Assembly: GCF_900113285.1 (NCBI RefSeq)
Contig: NZ_FOOT01000001.1
Coordinates: forward strand, 1,178,001-1,242,000
Direction: 5' to 3'
DNA: 64,000 nt
Origin: Pontibacter chinhatensis
GTDB taxonomy: Bacteria > Bacteroidota > Bacteroidia > Cytophagales > Hymenobacteraceae
Shown in pieces: positions 28,197 to 36,898 of this stretch (positions are counted from its first letter, which is position 1; every line of letters starts with the position of its first letter). The translations under genes were made by a program, and so were the position numbers. The notes below the pieces were generated by a model that was given only the letters and a program-made list of their open reading frames with translations, was not told the DNA's origin and did no database searches.

Positions 28197-28844
28197 TTAG
28201 TTGGAGGTCAATCGGGCCTTCACCTTTACCCGTGAGGCCATCTTGCGGTTAAACTCATAGTATTCCGGGCCATAGGGCTGCATGTTGTCCATCTCCTCGA
28301 TTCTCACAATCTTATACTTGCCCTCTCCCCCGCTCAGGAAGTTGAGCTTGGCTTTGGCGTTGTCCAGGGCTTTCTGCATCAGCTCCTGTTGCAGCTTCTG
28401 CTTTTCCGCAGGTTCCACAAAAGTACCCGACACATTCAGGTTGAAAGGGAAGCGTTTATCCAGCACACTCTGGATGATGCGGCCGTAAGTGGCGCTGTCG
28501 GGCACCACGATGTTGTAGGTCATGCTGGTCTGGAACATGGACGGCTTTATTTTTTCCTTCGCCATCTGCTCGGGCATGTAGGTGAAGTAGGTGTTGTCGT
28601 TGGTGAGCATCATGCTGGGCACCTCCTCGCGCAGCGAATCAGCCCAATGGATAAACTCCTGGCGCATGTTCATGGGGCCGTTGTAGGTCAGGCTCAGCCG
28701 GTAGCCTGCTTCGGGCATGGGCTGTTCATACTCCCCAATTACCTGCAGGTAATCCTCTTCCGGGTTGGCGGTTCGGGTCTGGCAACCGCTCAGGGTAACT
28801 GCTCCTAGCAGCGCGGCCAGTACCCAGGCATTCATCTTTTTCAT
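28197..28844 (-). CDS. SIMPL domain-containing lipoprotein
   Basis: A 215-residue protein. Signal peptide with lipobox LSGC (Cys about residue 21), so anchored in a membrane facing the periplasm. The body has the SIMPL (DUF541) pattern, including a long helix LMQKALDNAKAKLNFLSGG followed by YKIVRIEEMDNMQPYGP. The function of bacterial SIMPL proteins is poorly known. Single gene, flanked by spacers. Start ATG 28844 gives the lipobox at normal distance. Confidence 0.75.
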   Translation of the reverse strand: MKKMNAWVLAALLGAVTLSGCQTRTANPEEDYLQVIGEYEQPMPEAGYRLSLTYNGPMNMRQEFIHWADSLREEVPSMMLTNDNTYFTYMPEQMAKEKIKPSMFQTSMTYNIVVPDSATYGRIIQSVLDKRFPFNLNVSGTFVEPAEKQKLQQELMQKALDNAKAKLNFLSGGEGKYKIVRIEEMDNMQPYGPEYYEFNRKMASRVKVKARLTSN

Positions 28845-28992
28845 AGTTTTTTATAGTAGTAGATGGATATTTAGAATGCCGCTAACGAAAAGTGTGCCGT
28901 ACCGGAACTATAGCCTGTGTTCCTGCCAAATATTTTTTTAAAAGCTATACTTTGAAAAGGGTAAAATGCACAGATTTGCAAGAAAAAGAAGT

Positions 28993-29322
28993 ATGAAAAC
29001 GGTTCTGCTGCTACTCATCTCCAACATCTTCATGACTTTCGCCTGGTACGGCCACCTGCGCTTTAAAGAAACCGCCCTCTGGAAAGTGATCATGATAAGT
29101 TGGCTTATTGCCTTCTTCGAATACTGCTTTCAGGTGCCGGCCAACCGCATCGGGCACGGGCAATTCACCGCTTTTCAGCTCAAAACCATTCAGGAAGTTA
29201 TCACGCTGGTGGTGTTCATCGCATTCTCGGTGCTGTACCTGCGCGAGGAGGTGAAGTGGAATTACATCGTGGGTTTTATACTTATACTTGCCGCAGTCTT
29301 CTTCGTGTTTAAAAAGTGGTAA
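28993..29322 (+). CDS. DMT family / DUF486 membrane protein
   Basis: A 109-residue protein with four transmembrane helices. ISNIFMTFAWYGHLRF, then WLIAFFEYCFQVPANRIG and FQLKTIQEVITLVVFI are the conserved blocks of DUF486, a small relative of the DMT transporter superfamily. Transport substrate unknown. Start at ATG 28993; an upstream ATG at 28966 would add nine basic residues. The last helix is encoded over a tandem TATACTTATACTT. Confidence 0.88.
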   Translation: MKTVLLLLISNIFMTFAWYGHLRFKETALWKVIMISWLIAFFEYCFQVPANRIGHGQFTAFQLKTIQEVITLVVFIAFSVLYLREEVKWNYIVGFILILAAVFFVFKKW

Positions 29323-29402
29323 CTAACTGTCGCCTAAACCCTTCCATGGTGTCTTCGTTCTTTACAGGGAGAGTATGTTCCATCTAAAACCGAAGACAAA
29401 CT

Positions 29403-29828
29403 ATGGCGATGAATTTTGATAATTATGTAAAGGAAAGTAAGACATGGCTGCACGAGCTGTGTACTTACCTGGGCATTGATGACGAGATGAAGGCGGCCCG
29501 TATTTTCAGATCCGTGCTGCACGCCATCCGCGACCGCATACAGCCCGGAGAGGCCATTCACCTGGGGGCGCAGCTCCCCATCATCTGGAAGGGCATTTAC
29601 TTCGATGGCTTCTCGCTGCACGACCCGGTGCGCATCCGCCACGAAGATGAGTGGCTGGAGTATATTCGCAGCAAGGACTCCGGTGCCGACCAGGCCGATT
29701 TCCCGACGCTGGACCATGCCTATTACGCCTACCATGACGTGATGAGTTTCCTGCGCGACCACATCTCCGAGGGCCAGTACCGTCAGGTGTCGCAGGCACT
29801 GCACTCCGAGATCACCGTACCGGCCTAG
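29403..29828 (+). CDS. DUF2267 domain-containing protein
   Basis: A 141-residue soluble protein. MNFDNYVKESKTWLHELCTY, ARIFRSVLHAIRDRI and HLGAQLPIIWKGIYFDGF are the hallmarks of DUF2267. The family is small and of unknown function. Ends with the hairpin at 29871. Confidence 0.88.
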   Translation: MAMNFDNYVKESKTWLHELCTYLGIDDEMKAARIFRSVLHAIRDRIQPGEAIHLGAQLPIIWKGIYFDGFSLHDPVRIRHEDEWLEYIRSKDSGADQADFPTLDHAYYAYHDVMSFLRDHISEGQYRQVSQALHSEITVPA

Positions 29829-29870
29829 GCTTTTTATACTTCCCCAGGCTCATTTATACTTTGTAATCCC

Positions 29871-29897
29871 TTATGCCCGGTTATGGCCGGGCATTTT
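29871..29897 (+). terminator. Terminator after the DUF2267 gene
   Basis: ATGCCCGG, loop TTAT, CCGGGCAT, then TTTTT... (tip reads GGTTATGGCC). Confidence 0.75.
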
Positions 29898-29901
29898 TAT
29901 G

Positions 29902-29933
29902 CTTGCAGTTGCCGGCCTTTGCCCCTACCTTTG
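29902..29933 (+). promoter_or_regulatory. Bacteroidota-type promoter (TTG, 20 bp, TACCTTTG)
   Basis: TTG at 29903-29905 and TACCTTTG at 29926-29933 fit the -33/-7 consensus. Transcription would start at or near the ATG at 29938, giving a leaderless message. Confidence 0.55.
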
Positions 29934-29937
29934 TAGT

Positions 29938-30132
29938 ATGTGGCGTAGCAATGTTATAAGCCTCAGCTTTACGGTAGTGTACCTGCTGATTATGTTCCGT
30001 GATTTTGCACAGGCCGTGCAGTGCCTGCCACACCGATTGCTTTACCTGAGCCCGGCATCACCCTGGCTTTACCTTTCGCTCCCTTTCAGCCGCAGTGGCG
30101 TGCCTGTTCCATATGTTGGAAAAAGCCTATGA
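29938..30132 (+). CDS. Small hypothetical membrane peptide, 64 aa
   Basis: MWRSNVISLSFTVVYLLIMF forms one hydrophobic segment, followed by a region rich in Leu, Ser and Pro. I do not recognise it. The reason to call it a gene is the good promoter ending four bases before its ATG and its place ahead of the SCO/cytochrome c cluster, 75 bp before the next start. It could be a spurious frame within a leader. Confidence 0.35.
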   Translation: MWRSNVISLSFTVVYLLIMFRDFAQAVQCLPHRLLYLSPASPWLYLSLPFSRSGVPVPYVGKSL

Positions 30133-30207
30133 GCAGCAAACTTTTCCCCTTTCAAATCATTTTAAAGACAGATGGCAGTGGCCATGCTTTGTAAGATAAA
30201 GTTTACC

Positions 30208-30642
30208 ATGAAGAAATATTTGATACTGCTTGCCCTGCCCCTGGTGCTGTTCTCGGCCTGCCAGGGAGGCTCCTCCCCGGAAACGGAGAAAACTGAGCTG
30301 GAGGCAAAGGTGCTGCACATCCACGACGAGGCCATGGCCCGCATGGGGGAAATCCTGAAGCTGCGTCGCTCGCTGCGCAACGTGCGCGATACCCTGCAGG
30401 CACAGCAGGCTGATACTGCCTCCCTGCGCGCGTTGGAGCAGGAGATCGGCGGCCTGGAGCAGGCGGATGAGGCCATGCGGCAATGGATGCGCGAGTATAG
30501 CTCCCCGGATACCCTGCAACATGAGCAAGCCATGCAGTATCTGCAAACTGAATTGAAGAAGATAGAACGAGTACAGACGATCATGGACAGCACTATTTCC
30601 GCTGCCCAGGAAACCGCAAAGAAGTATGAGCAAGAGAAATAA
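30208..30642 (+). CDS. Coiled-coil lipoprotein upstream of SCO
   Basis: A 144-residue lipoprotein: signal peptide MKKYLILLALPLVLFSAC with the lipobox Cys at residue 18. The rest is almost wholly helical with heptad character (LEAKVLHIHDEAMARMGEI, LRALEQEIGGLEQADEAMRQ). The His/Met content of the first helix could bind metal, but this is speculation. Its 3' end overlaps the SCO gene by 17 bp, so the two are cotranscribed and probably coupled. Homologues in Bacteroidota are often given uninformative names. I do not recognise a function. Confidence 0.7.
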   Translation: MKKYLILLALPLVLFSACQGGSSPETEKTELEAKVLHIHDEAMARMGEILKLRRSLRNVRDTLQAQQADTASLRALEQEIGGLEQADEAMRQWMREYSSPDTLQHEQAMQYLQTELKKIERVQTIMDSTISAAQETAKKYEQEK

Positions 30643-31309
30643 TCTAAGCCTGAAAACCGGGCTGGCGGCTGGATTCCTCGCCCTGGCATCAACCGCTTTT
30701 TATAGCTGCGACTCCGGCAGCAAGTCTACAACCCTGCCCATTTATGGCGAGCGGGAGCCGGTGGAGCGCGTGGTAAACGGCGAAACGGTAGTTGATACCA
30801 TCTACCACCAGATCCCCGATTTCGCGTTCGTGGACCAGGACAGCCAGCTGGTAACGCAGGAAACAGTGGCGGGCAAAGTATACGTATCGGATTTCTTCTT
30901 CACGAGCTGCCCTACCATCTGCCCCAAAATGAAATCGCAGATGCTGCGCGTGTATGAGGCCTACAAGGATAACCCGAACGTGGTGCTGCTCTCCCACTCC
31001 ATCGACCCGGACCACGACACGGTGGCCGTGCTGAAGGACTATGCCGACAGGCTGGGAATTGAAACGGCCAAGTGGCACATGCTTACGGGCGATATGGACA
31101 GCATCTACGACATTGCCAAGCAGTACCTGGCCGCCGTAGAAGAGGATGCCAACGCAGAGGGCGGTTTCTCCCACTCCGGCGACTTTTACCTGATTGACCA
31201 GCAGCGCCGCATCAGGGGGCATTACAACGGCACCCTGGAGGAAGATGTGGACAGGCTGATAAAAGACATCCCGCTGCTACTAAGCCAGAAGGAGCATGAG
31301 ACAAAATAA
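30626..31309 (+). CDS. SCO family copper chaperone lipoprotein
   Basis: A 227-residue SCO1/SenC protein. Signal segment ending FYSC suggests lipidation at about residue 27. The thioredoxin-fold metal site is TSCPTICPKM (CxxxC, about residues 94-98) with the distal His in GGFSHSGDFYLID. SCO proteins deliver copper to the CuA centre of cytochrome oxidase or act as thiol reductases in the periplasm. Overlaps the upstream lipoprotein gene by 17 bp and the cytochrome c gene by 14 bp; a tight three-gene unit. Confidence 0.92.
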   Translation: MSKRNNLSLKTGLAAGFLALASTAFYSCDSGSKSTTLPIYGEREPVERVVNGETVVDTIYHQIPDFAFVDQDSQLVTQETVAGKVYVSDFFFTSCPTICPKMKSQMLRVYEAYKDNPNVVLLSHSIDPDHDTVAVLKDYADRLGIETAKWHMLTGDMDSIYDIAKQYLAAVEEDANAEGGFSHSGDFYLIDQQRRIRGHYNGTLEEDVDRLIKDIPLLLSQKEHETK

Positions 31310-31706
31310 GCTGGTGATGGTGGCGATGGCAGGCTTCGCCCTGACCACCCTTACCCAGTGCTTTACCAAGAAGAAGGACGAAGGAAAGCGCCTGTACGAG
31401 CAGCACTGCCAGAGTTGCCACATGGATGACGGCAGCGGCCTGAAGGGCCTGATCCCGCCCCTGGCCAACGCCGACTACCTGCAGACGCACCGCGATGCCT
31501 TGCCCTGTATTATCCGGCATGGCATGGATGGCTCTATTATCGTGAATGGCGTGGAGTACAACAAGGAAATGCCGGGCGTTGACCTGCGAGCGGACCATAT
31601 AACAAACCTGCTCAACTACATCCAGACCAACTTCGGCAACAACAACCCGCGCTATACTTTGACGGAGGTGCAAGAACTGCTGGAAAGCTGCCCGCCAGAG
31701 CGGTAG
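31296..31706 (+). CDS. Monohaem cytochrome c lipoprotein
   Basis: A 136-residue protein. Signal peptide with possible lipobox LTQC (Cys about residue 22). Haem motif CQSCH (about 38-42) in YEQHCQSCHMDDGSGLKGL; the axial Met is in YNKEMPGVD. Class I cytochrome c of the small periplasmic type, likely an electron carrier near the terminal oxidase. Overlaps the SCO gene by 14 bp and is closed by the terminator at 31720. Confidence 0.93.
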   Translation: MRQNKLVMVAMAGFALTTLTQCFTKKKDEGKRLYEQHCQSCHMDDGSGLKGLIPPLANADYLQTHRDALPCIIRHGMDGSIIVNGVEYNKEMPGVDLRADHITNLLNYIQTNFGNNNPRYTLTEVQELLESCPPER

Positions 31707-31719
31707 TTTTTTGGAACTG

Positions 31720-31757
31720 AAAGAGGCCGGCTGTTGTCACAGCCGGCCTCTTTTTTC
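31720..31757. terminator. Terminator after the SCO/cytochrome c cluster
   Basis: AAAGAGGCCGGCTGT, loop TGTC, ACAGCCGGCCTCTTTTTT. Confidence 0.9.
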
Positions 31758-31795
31758 ATTTAGCAGAAAGTATACTTTGCCAGTGCGCTGCCAGA

Positions 31796-33124
31796 TTAGG
31801 GCAGGCTGTCGAAATCTACAACAGGTGGCGTTTCGGAGGCGGGTCTGTTGAACATTGTGCCGATGGCCACCGTCTCATCGAAAAAGCCGCCGTTTCGGAG
31901 GAAGAACTGTGTTCCTTCCCGGCCGCCGCTGTAATCCAGGCGGTAGGCTCTTCTGGCAATGTCGTCACCTGTGAAACGGGCCTCAGTCAATTCCACCCAA
32001 TTTCCGTCCACATCCCTGGCCCACTGGTTTTTGTACAGCCCGCGGCGGCTGATGTGGCCTCGTGTGTCGTGGAAGTTCTCCAGAAAGGAGTGCGGCCTTT
32101 TATACCAAGTGTCGGTTTTGGGCCTTAAGAAGCTGGCAATCAGTTTCCATTTTCCCTCTTCGGGTGCGTAAAAGTAGGCAGTATAGATGGTGTTGCCTTT
32201 GCCGTCGGGCTCCACAGAGTTGAGGAAGCGGTAAGTGTTGTCGGCCTTCCAGTTATACTTAAAATAGCTCTGCCCGCCGGAGCCTTCGTTGCCGAACTCA
32301 CCGGTATACACGCCCTCGCCTTTTTTGAGCAGCTTTATCTTTTCCTCCTCGGGTATCTCCTCCGGGTTGTCGGTTACAAACGGGCTCCAGACTGAGAACA
32401 ACACCCGTCGCTCCGAAGGCGAGTTTACCTGTATGCCGAAGTATCCCTCTCCAAAGCCATTGGCCATAAAGTATGAACCGATAGGCTCGTCGCCCTCCGG
32501 TACTTCCAGCTCGCTGTAGAACCATTTGAAATTTTTCTCCGCCGGCAAAGTATAGGAAAGGTGCACCGACGGCCCTCTTCTGCCCCAGTAAAACCTGCTG
32601 GCTTCGTTATCCTTCACAAAGGACAGCCCAAGATCCTGATCCGCTTTCACGATCAGCTCTTTTACCGCTCCGTAATCAGTGCCGCTCTTCTGCAGCCCCT
32701 GCACATCCACCTGCACGTAGCCCGGCGCTTTCAGGTCATACTTTCCGACTTCCACCAGCTGGTCTCCCGGCTTTACCTTTACCTCCCGGCTCTGCCCATC
32801 TATACTTACTTTGATGGTGCTTCCTGCTTGCTGTCCGTCCAAGGCTAGTTGCAGCTGCACCCTGCCGGCACTCTCGGTTTTAAAGTAAGTGGAGAAGATG
32901 CTCTGCGGATTGCTCCAGCTCGTAATTCCATCTGCGGTTACCTTATCCCCGGAGCCAGCCCCGGAAGTAAGGTAGGTGTTGCCCCCGAGCGGGATGGTGT
33001 AAACGGCGCTGCTGTTGGTTACGGTGCCCTCAGGTGAGGCGGTTATACTTTTGCTGGCGCAGGAGCTAAACAGCACTGCCAGGCAAGCCAATAAGGCAAA
33101 AGAGAATCTGTAAGCTGTAGTCAT
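31796..33124 (-). CDS. DUF3472 domain-containing lipoprotein with DUF5077-like N-domain
   Basis: A 442-residue protein. Lipobox LFSSC (Cys about residue 22). An N-terminal beta domain of about 130 residues (YTIPLGGNTYLTSG, then a segment on SIDGQSREVKV) resembles DUF5077. The DUF3472 region follows with ASRFYWGRRGPSVHLSYTLP, GYFGIQVNSPSERRVLFSVW and GGQSYFKYNWKADNTYRFL. Predicted to be a surface or periplasmic carbohydrate-associated protein; no catalytic residues are known. Convergent with the cytochrome gene. Start ATG 33124. Confidence 0.85.
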   Translation of the reverse strand: MTTAYRFSFALLACLAVLFSSCASKSITASPEGTVTNSSAVYTIPLGGNTYLTSGAGSGDKVTADGITSWSNPQSIFSTYFKTESAGRVQLQLALDGQQAGSTIKVSIDGQSREVKVKPGDQLVEVGKYDLKAPGYVQVDVQGLQKSGTDYGAVKELIVKADQDLGLSFVKDNEASRFYWGRRGPSVHLSYTLPAEKNFKWFYSELEVPEGDEPIGSYFMANGFGEGYFGIQVNSPSERRVLFSVWSPFVTDNPEEIPEEEKIKLLKKGEGVYTGEFGNEGSGGQSYFKYNWKADNTYRFLNSVEPDGKGNTIYTAYFYAPEEGKWKLIASFLRPKTDTWYKRPHSFLENFHDTRGHISRRGLYKNQWARDVDGNWVELTEARFTGDDIARRAYRLDYSGGREGTQFFLRNGGFFDETVAIGTMFNRPASETPPVVDFDSLP

Positions 33125-33822
33125 ATAAGCAACTCTAAAGTATGGGGCGTTAACTGGCAGTATAAACCGCCATAAGTTCAGCCCGTGTGGAAGTATAGCA
33201 AGTATAAAAATGCAGCCTTGATGTTATTCGAACACGCATCCTGGCCTGGTTTTACCTGCCTTTACAGCTATCAAATTCTGCAATAGTATTCAGCTATGCA
33301 AATATTTCAGAAGAAAAGTGTTAACGAACACGCTTATTTTCACATCATCTCCGGAAAGCATAGCCCAGAGCTTTAGTTGCGATTAAACTACCCAACTCTT
33401 TAGGAGGAGGCGAGCAACTTACTCTTTGCAAATTCCCCTCCTGGGAGGGGCTGGGGTGGGTTTACATGAGCAAGAAGTTAGGTAATCAAAGTATGGCCAA
33501 GCATTATGCTGCTGCGGTCCTTACTGCTGCTCCGGATTTGCCATCCGGAGCTTTTTAACAGCGGATTTGTAATCCGCCTTTTTGCTGATAGCTATAGCCT
33601 TTGCCGCTGCGGATTACAAATCCGCGGTTCCTATACTTTCGGATTGCAAATCCGAAAGAGCATTTGTGAGCATATGTTTTTTTCATCCCGGAAAGTATAG
33701 CCACGCATTGTACTGACTAACTCAGAAGCGCAGGCTTGCCAAGTTTTTCTTACCTCATCAAATACAAAAAGGGAGACTCTTTCCAGCGCCTCCCCTTCTG
33801 CCTATACTCGAGCCCGTGTATA
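33125..33822. repeat. 700-bp spacer with a cluster of XXX-ATTTGCAAATCC palindromes
   Basis: Palindromes TCCGGATTTGCCATCCGGAG (33531-33550), GCGGATTTGTAATCCGCC (33561-33578), GCGGATTACAAATCCGCGG (33609-33627) and TTCGGATTGCAAATCCGAAA (33638-33657) follow one another. A CCCCTCCTGGGAGGGGCTGG block is at about 33437. Same family as the composite repeats at 13.8 and 18.2 kb. No gene seen. Confidence 0.65.
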
Positions 33823-35841
33823 CTAGAAACTCATACTTAGCTGCACAAACATATTCCGTCCCGGACGGGTAATCTGTCCCCAGTCGAGGTGCTCGCGGTA
33901 ATTGACGTTGAAGATATTCTCTACCCCCGCGTTGAGCTGCCATACTTTCCTGGCGGTTTCTTTCTGGTAACCGGCGCGCAGGTGCCAGAGCATGAAGGCA
34001 TCGGTGGGCTGCTCTCCAAAGCTTTCGCTGTTACGGTGCTGAGCGGCGGCTATCTCTGTCTCTCCCTGCACCCACAGGTTATCCCCGAAGTATTTGCGGA
34101 GCGAGCTCACGTGACGGAGCGGGGCAATCATGGGCAGCGGCTCTCCGGCTGCGTCTCTTCCGTAGCTATACTTTAGCGTGCTTACCAATTGGGTATACCC
34201 GTTAATGTTGTACACGGCACTGGCCTCGGCCCCCATCAGGAGCGCATAAGGAGCATTGTAGTATACTTTCACGCCACGCGCGCCCATGGTCATAGCGCTT
34301 AGCTCGGGCTTGTGAGCGCCCACGATATAGTTTTCCACCCTGGAGGCATAGGTGGTGGCCTGCACCCGCACCCGCGGCTCCTGCCAGGACAAGGTAAACT
34401 CTCCCTGCATGCTTCGCTCCGGCTTCAAATCCGGATTGCCCACATAGTCGTAGCCATCAAACTGACTGAAGAGGTAGAAGCCGTAAAGCTCGCTGGCCGT
34501 TGGCGTACGCCCGTTTATCCCCCCCGAAATAGAAGCTTTAAGTTTTTTATACACCATGCGGCTTAGCTGCACCGTGGCAGCCGGAATGACGAACTGGCGC
34601 TCTGTGCCGGTAGAGCCGAACACAGCCATCTGGTCGCGGCCCTCGCTGCTGGTAACCGAGAAGTCAGACACGTTCAGGCGGCTGTTGAGCTGTAGCTGGG
34701 TTTTGGTGTTTACCTGCCAGCTGTACTGTGCCGCCACCCCCGATTGCAGCTGCCGGTTGTTAGGCCAGGTCAGCATGAACATGGGTGCCTGTCCTTCCTG
34801 GTACATCGTCATGGAGGCCTCCAGGTATGAAGCTGACGCATCGGCGCGCACGCTGAGCTGCTGGTTGGCTCCCGGAGCGGTGGTGCCCTCCACGTAAAAG
34901 CCGCTGGTACGGCTCAGTCCAGGCATGTCCATGCGCACCGGCAGATCCGGACGGGCGCTGTCGTCCATGGAGTGAGCAATGCGGTTGGCATAAAGGCGGG
35001 CTTCCAGCCGGGTCCAGCGCTTTTCCTCATTTTCCCGCACTAAACTTATAGAACCGATGCGCGCCTTGGCTGTTCCCACATCCATCGGCAGGGCCGGGAA
35101 ACCGATGTTCCAGCCGTCATCCGCAATAAAATCAGCTTTCAGTATCAGGTCCTCCTGCAACAAATACTTGCCATTGATCGCGATATTGGCCTTTTCATAC
35201 TGTGAATAAAGTACCTTTTCGCTGTTGCCGTTGCGGTAACTTTGGGCATTGCGGTAGGTGCCCGAGGCACGCAGGCCCCAGGTTGGAGTGGCGTAATTCA
35301 GGCGCAAACCTCCCAGCACCGCATTGGCCGCAGACTGATAGCCTGTACTGACAGCCCCCGAAAGCCTGGGCTCATCTGCCAGCTCGGCCTCAGCCAGCTT
35401 CATGTTGAGGCTACCACCAATGGCCGCGCCCTGCATCGCGCTTCCGCCGGCTGTTTGCACTTCTATACTTTGCAGGTTAAGCGGCTCGATGTAGATGGTA
35501 GCGGGGTCCATTTTATCGGTACAAGCCCCCTGTATGCGCATGCCATCCAGCGTTACACTTACCTGGCTGGCGCTGTAGGCCCGGATGGTCGGCTCCATGC
35601 CATAGCTGCCCCGGCGGATGAATGATACTTCCGGCATGCGTGACAGCAGTTCTTCGGTGGTGGCAGCTTTGTTGGCAGTATAAAACTCCTGCAGGTGTTG
35701 CTGGTGGTTGTGCCTTTTAGTTGATATGGCTACCTCCTGTAGCAGAATCGTGCGGATAGAGTCAGCAGGTATGGGCTGTAGCTGGGCCCAGGCTGGCAGT
35801 ACTGCCAACGCAAAGCCCCCGATCAGGATAGGCGTTTTCAT
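33823..35841 (-). CDS. TonB-dependent receptor of the copper (OprC/NosA) type
   Basis: A 672-residue outer-membrane receptor with signal peptide (to about residue 19). The plug domain has VSVTLDGMRIQGACTDKMDP followed by TIYIEPLNLQSIEVQT. The Cys-Thr-Asp-Lys-Met-Asp-Pro block is the mark of the TonB-copper family, in which Cys and Met contact copper. The chain ends QLSMSF, a normal barrel terminus. Third gene of a minus-strand set with a YtkA-like lipoprotein and a small Cys-containing protein, both fitting copper handling. It has no N-terminal carboxypeptidase-like domain, unlike the SusC at 46-49 kb. Confidence 0.85.
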   Translation of the reverse strand: MKTPILIGGFALAVLPAWAQLQPIPADSIRTILLQEVAISTKRHNHQQHLQEFYTANKAATTEELLSRMPEVSFIRRGSYGMEPTIRAYSASQVSVTLDGMRIQGACTDKMDPATIYIEPLNLQSIEVQTAGGSAMQGAAIGGSLNMKLAEAELADEPRLSGAVSTGYQSAANAVLGGLRLNYATPTWGLRASGTYRNAQSYRNGNSEKVLYSQYEKANIAINGKYLLQEDLILKADFIADDGWNIGFPALPMDVGTAKARIGSISLVRENEEKRWTRLEARLYANRIAHSMDDSARPDLPVRMDMPGLSRTSGFYVEGTTAPGANQQLSVRADASASYLEASMTMYQEGQAPMFMLTWPNNRQLQSGVAAQYSWQVNTKTQLQLNSRLNVSDFSVTSSEGRDQMAVFGSTGTERQFVIPAATVQLSRMVYKKLKASISGGINGRTPTASELYGFYLFSQFDGYDYVGNPDLKPERSMQGEFTLSWQEPRVRVQATTYASRVENYIVGAHKPELSAMTMGARGVKVYYNAPYALLMGAEASAVYNINGYTQLVSTLKYSYGRDAAGEPLPMIAPLRHVSSLRKYFGDNLWVQGETEIAAAQHRNSESFGEQPTDAFMLWHLRAGYQKETARKVWQLNAGVENIFNVNYREHLDWGQITRPGRNMFVQLSMSF

Positions 35842-35912
35842 GTCCTTCGCTGTTAAGATAAATGGATGGCAGCCGTACTTATGGCTATTGCTTCAGCACG
35901 GCTGCCGGCCTG

Positions 35913-36722
35913 CTAAAAATTGACTTCGAAGTATACTTTGCCTGCTTCTTCAGCGCCGTCCTTCAGCGTCAGGTGCAGGTGCCACAAGCCCGTCATCGTG
36001 AAGTTTACCTTGCCTATGTAGTGCCCGACGCTCTGATGCACCGGGTTTACATTGTTGGGGGAGCCATGGCCCATAGCAGGCATTTCGGGATTGAGCTCCA
36101 GTGTCAGCTTGCTGTCTGCCGGGAAGTCCATCATACTGTTCACCCGGTATACCGCCACTTCCAGGTCGTTCACGCCAACTTTGGGCTGCTGCGGCTGCAG
36201 GTAGGCCACAAGGTACTTGGCCCCGTCTGTCTTCGATACAAAGGATTTGAGGCGGGAGGTAGCTGACTCTACAACCGTTACAGGCACCGTCGCTTTGGTT
36301 TTCCGTCCATCGGCCTCTACTTCTACTACCAGTGTCCAGGAACCCATGTCGCCGGAGGGCATGGTAAAGACCACTGCCCCACTGAAAAGTCCATCCACTG
36401 CACGGTCGGTGGTTGGGTTCTCTGCCGGAGCCGCATGCTGCTTGTCCATCATGTGCATCATGGGCTGCAGTTTTATACTTGCCTGCTCTATCTGTTTACC
36501 GGAGGCAGCATCGAAAAGGGCAATGTGCAGCGGGTTATAGCCTGTAAACAGTTTGTCCGTGCTGTATACTTCCACTTTAATATCGGCCGTTTCTGTCAGG
36601 CCTCCGGCGATTTTTTGGTAGTTTATCGTTGGCATGGGCGCAACATCCTCAGAGTCGCAGCCGGTGGAGAAAAATGTTATCATTGCGAGGGCCCACAAGG
36701 TGAGCCAGTTATACTTTTTCAT
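35913..36722 (-). CDS. Lipoprotein with two tandem YtkA/FixH-like domains
   Basis: A 269-residue protein. Signal peptide with lipobox FFSTGC (Cys about residue 22). Two similar immunoglobulin-like beta domains follow: the first holds LQPMMHMMDKQHAAP, the second LNPEMPAMGHGSPNNVNPVH. The Met/His-rich loops match the copper-binding loops of YtkA-like proteins. Each domain ends in a WTLVVEV / WHLHLTLKD strand. Duplication of the domain is visible by eye. It lies 71 bp upstream of the copper-type receptor, so it probably passes copper to or from the receptor. Confidence 0.8.
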   Translation of the reverse strand: MKKYNWLTLWALAMITFFSTGCDSEDVAPMPTINYQKIAGGLTETADIKVEVYSTDKLFTGYNPLHIALFDAASGKQIEQASIKLQPMMHMMDKQHAAPAENPTTDRAVDGLFSGAVVFTMPSGDMGSWTLVVEVEADGRKTKATVPVTVVESATSRLKSFVSKTDGAKYLVAYLQPQQPKVGVNDLEVAVYRVNSMMDFPADSKLTLELNPEMPAMGHGSPNNVNPVHQSVGHYIGKVNFTMTGLWHLHLTLKDGAEEAGKVYFEVNF

Positions 36723-36898
36723 GATGCTTATACTTCTTTGTCCCCTGATGAAGGGTAATAATTGGATATAGGTTTAGCTGGCGGGGCGCAAGGGCCACGC
36801 ATACGTGTGCTTCCACGTTTCTGTGGGTGCAGGCAGTGTCCCAACTAGCAGCAACAGCACGTCAGGTGGCGCTGCGTAGGGACGCAGGAAACGGCAGC

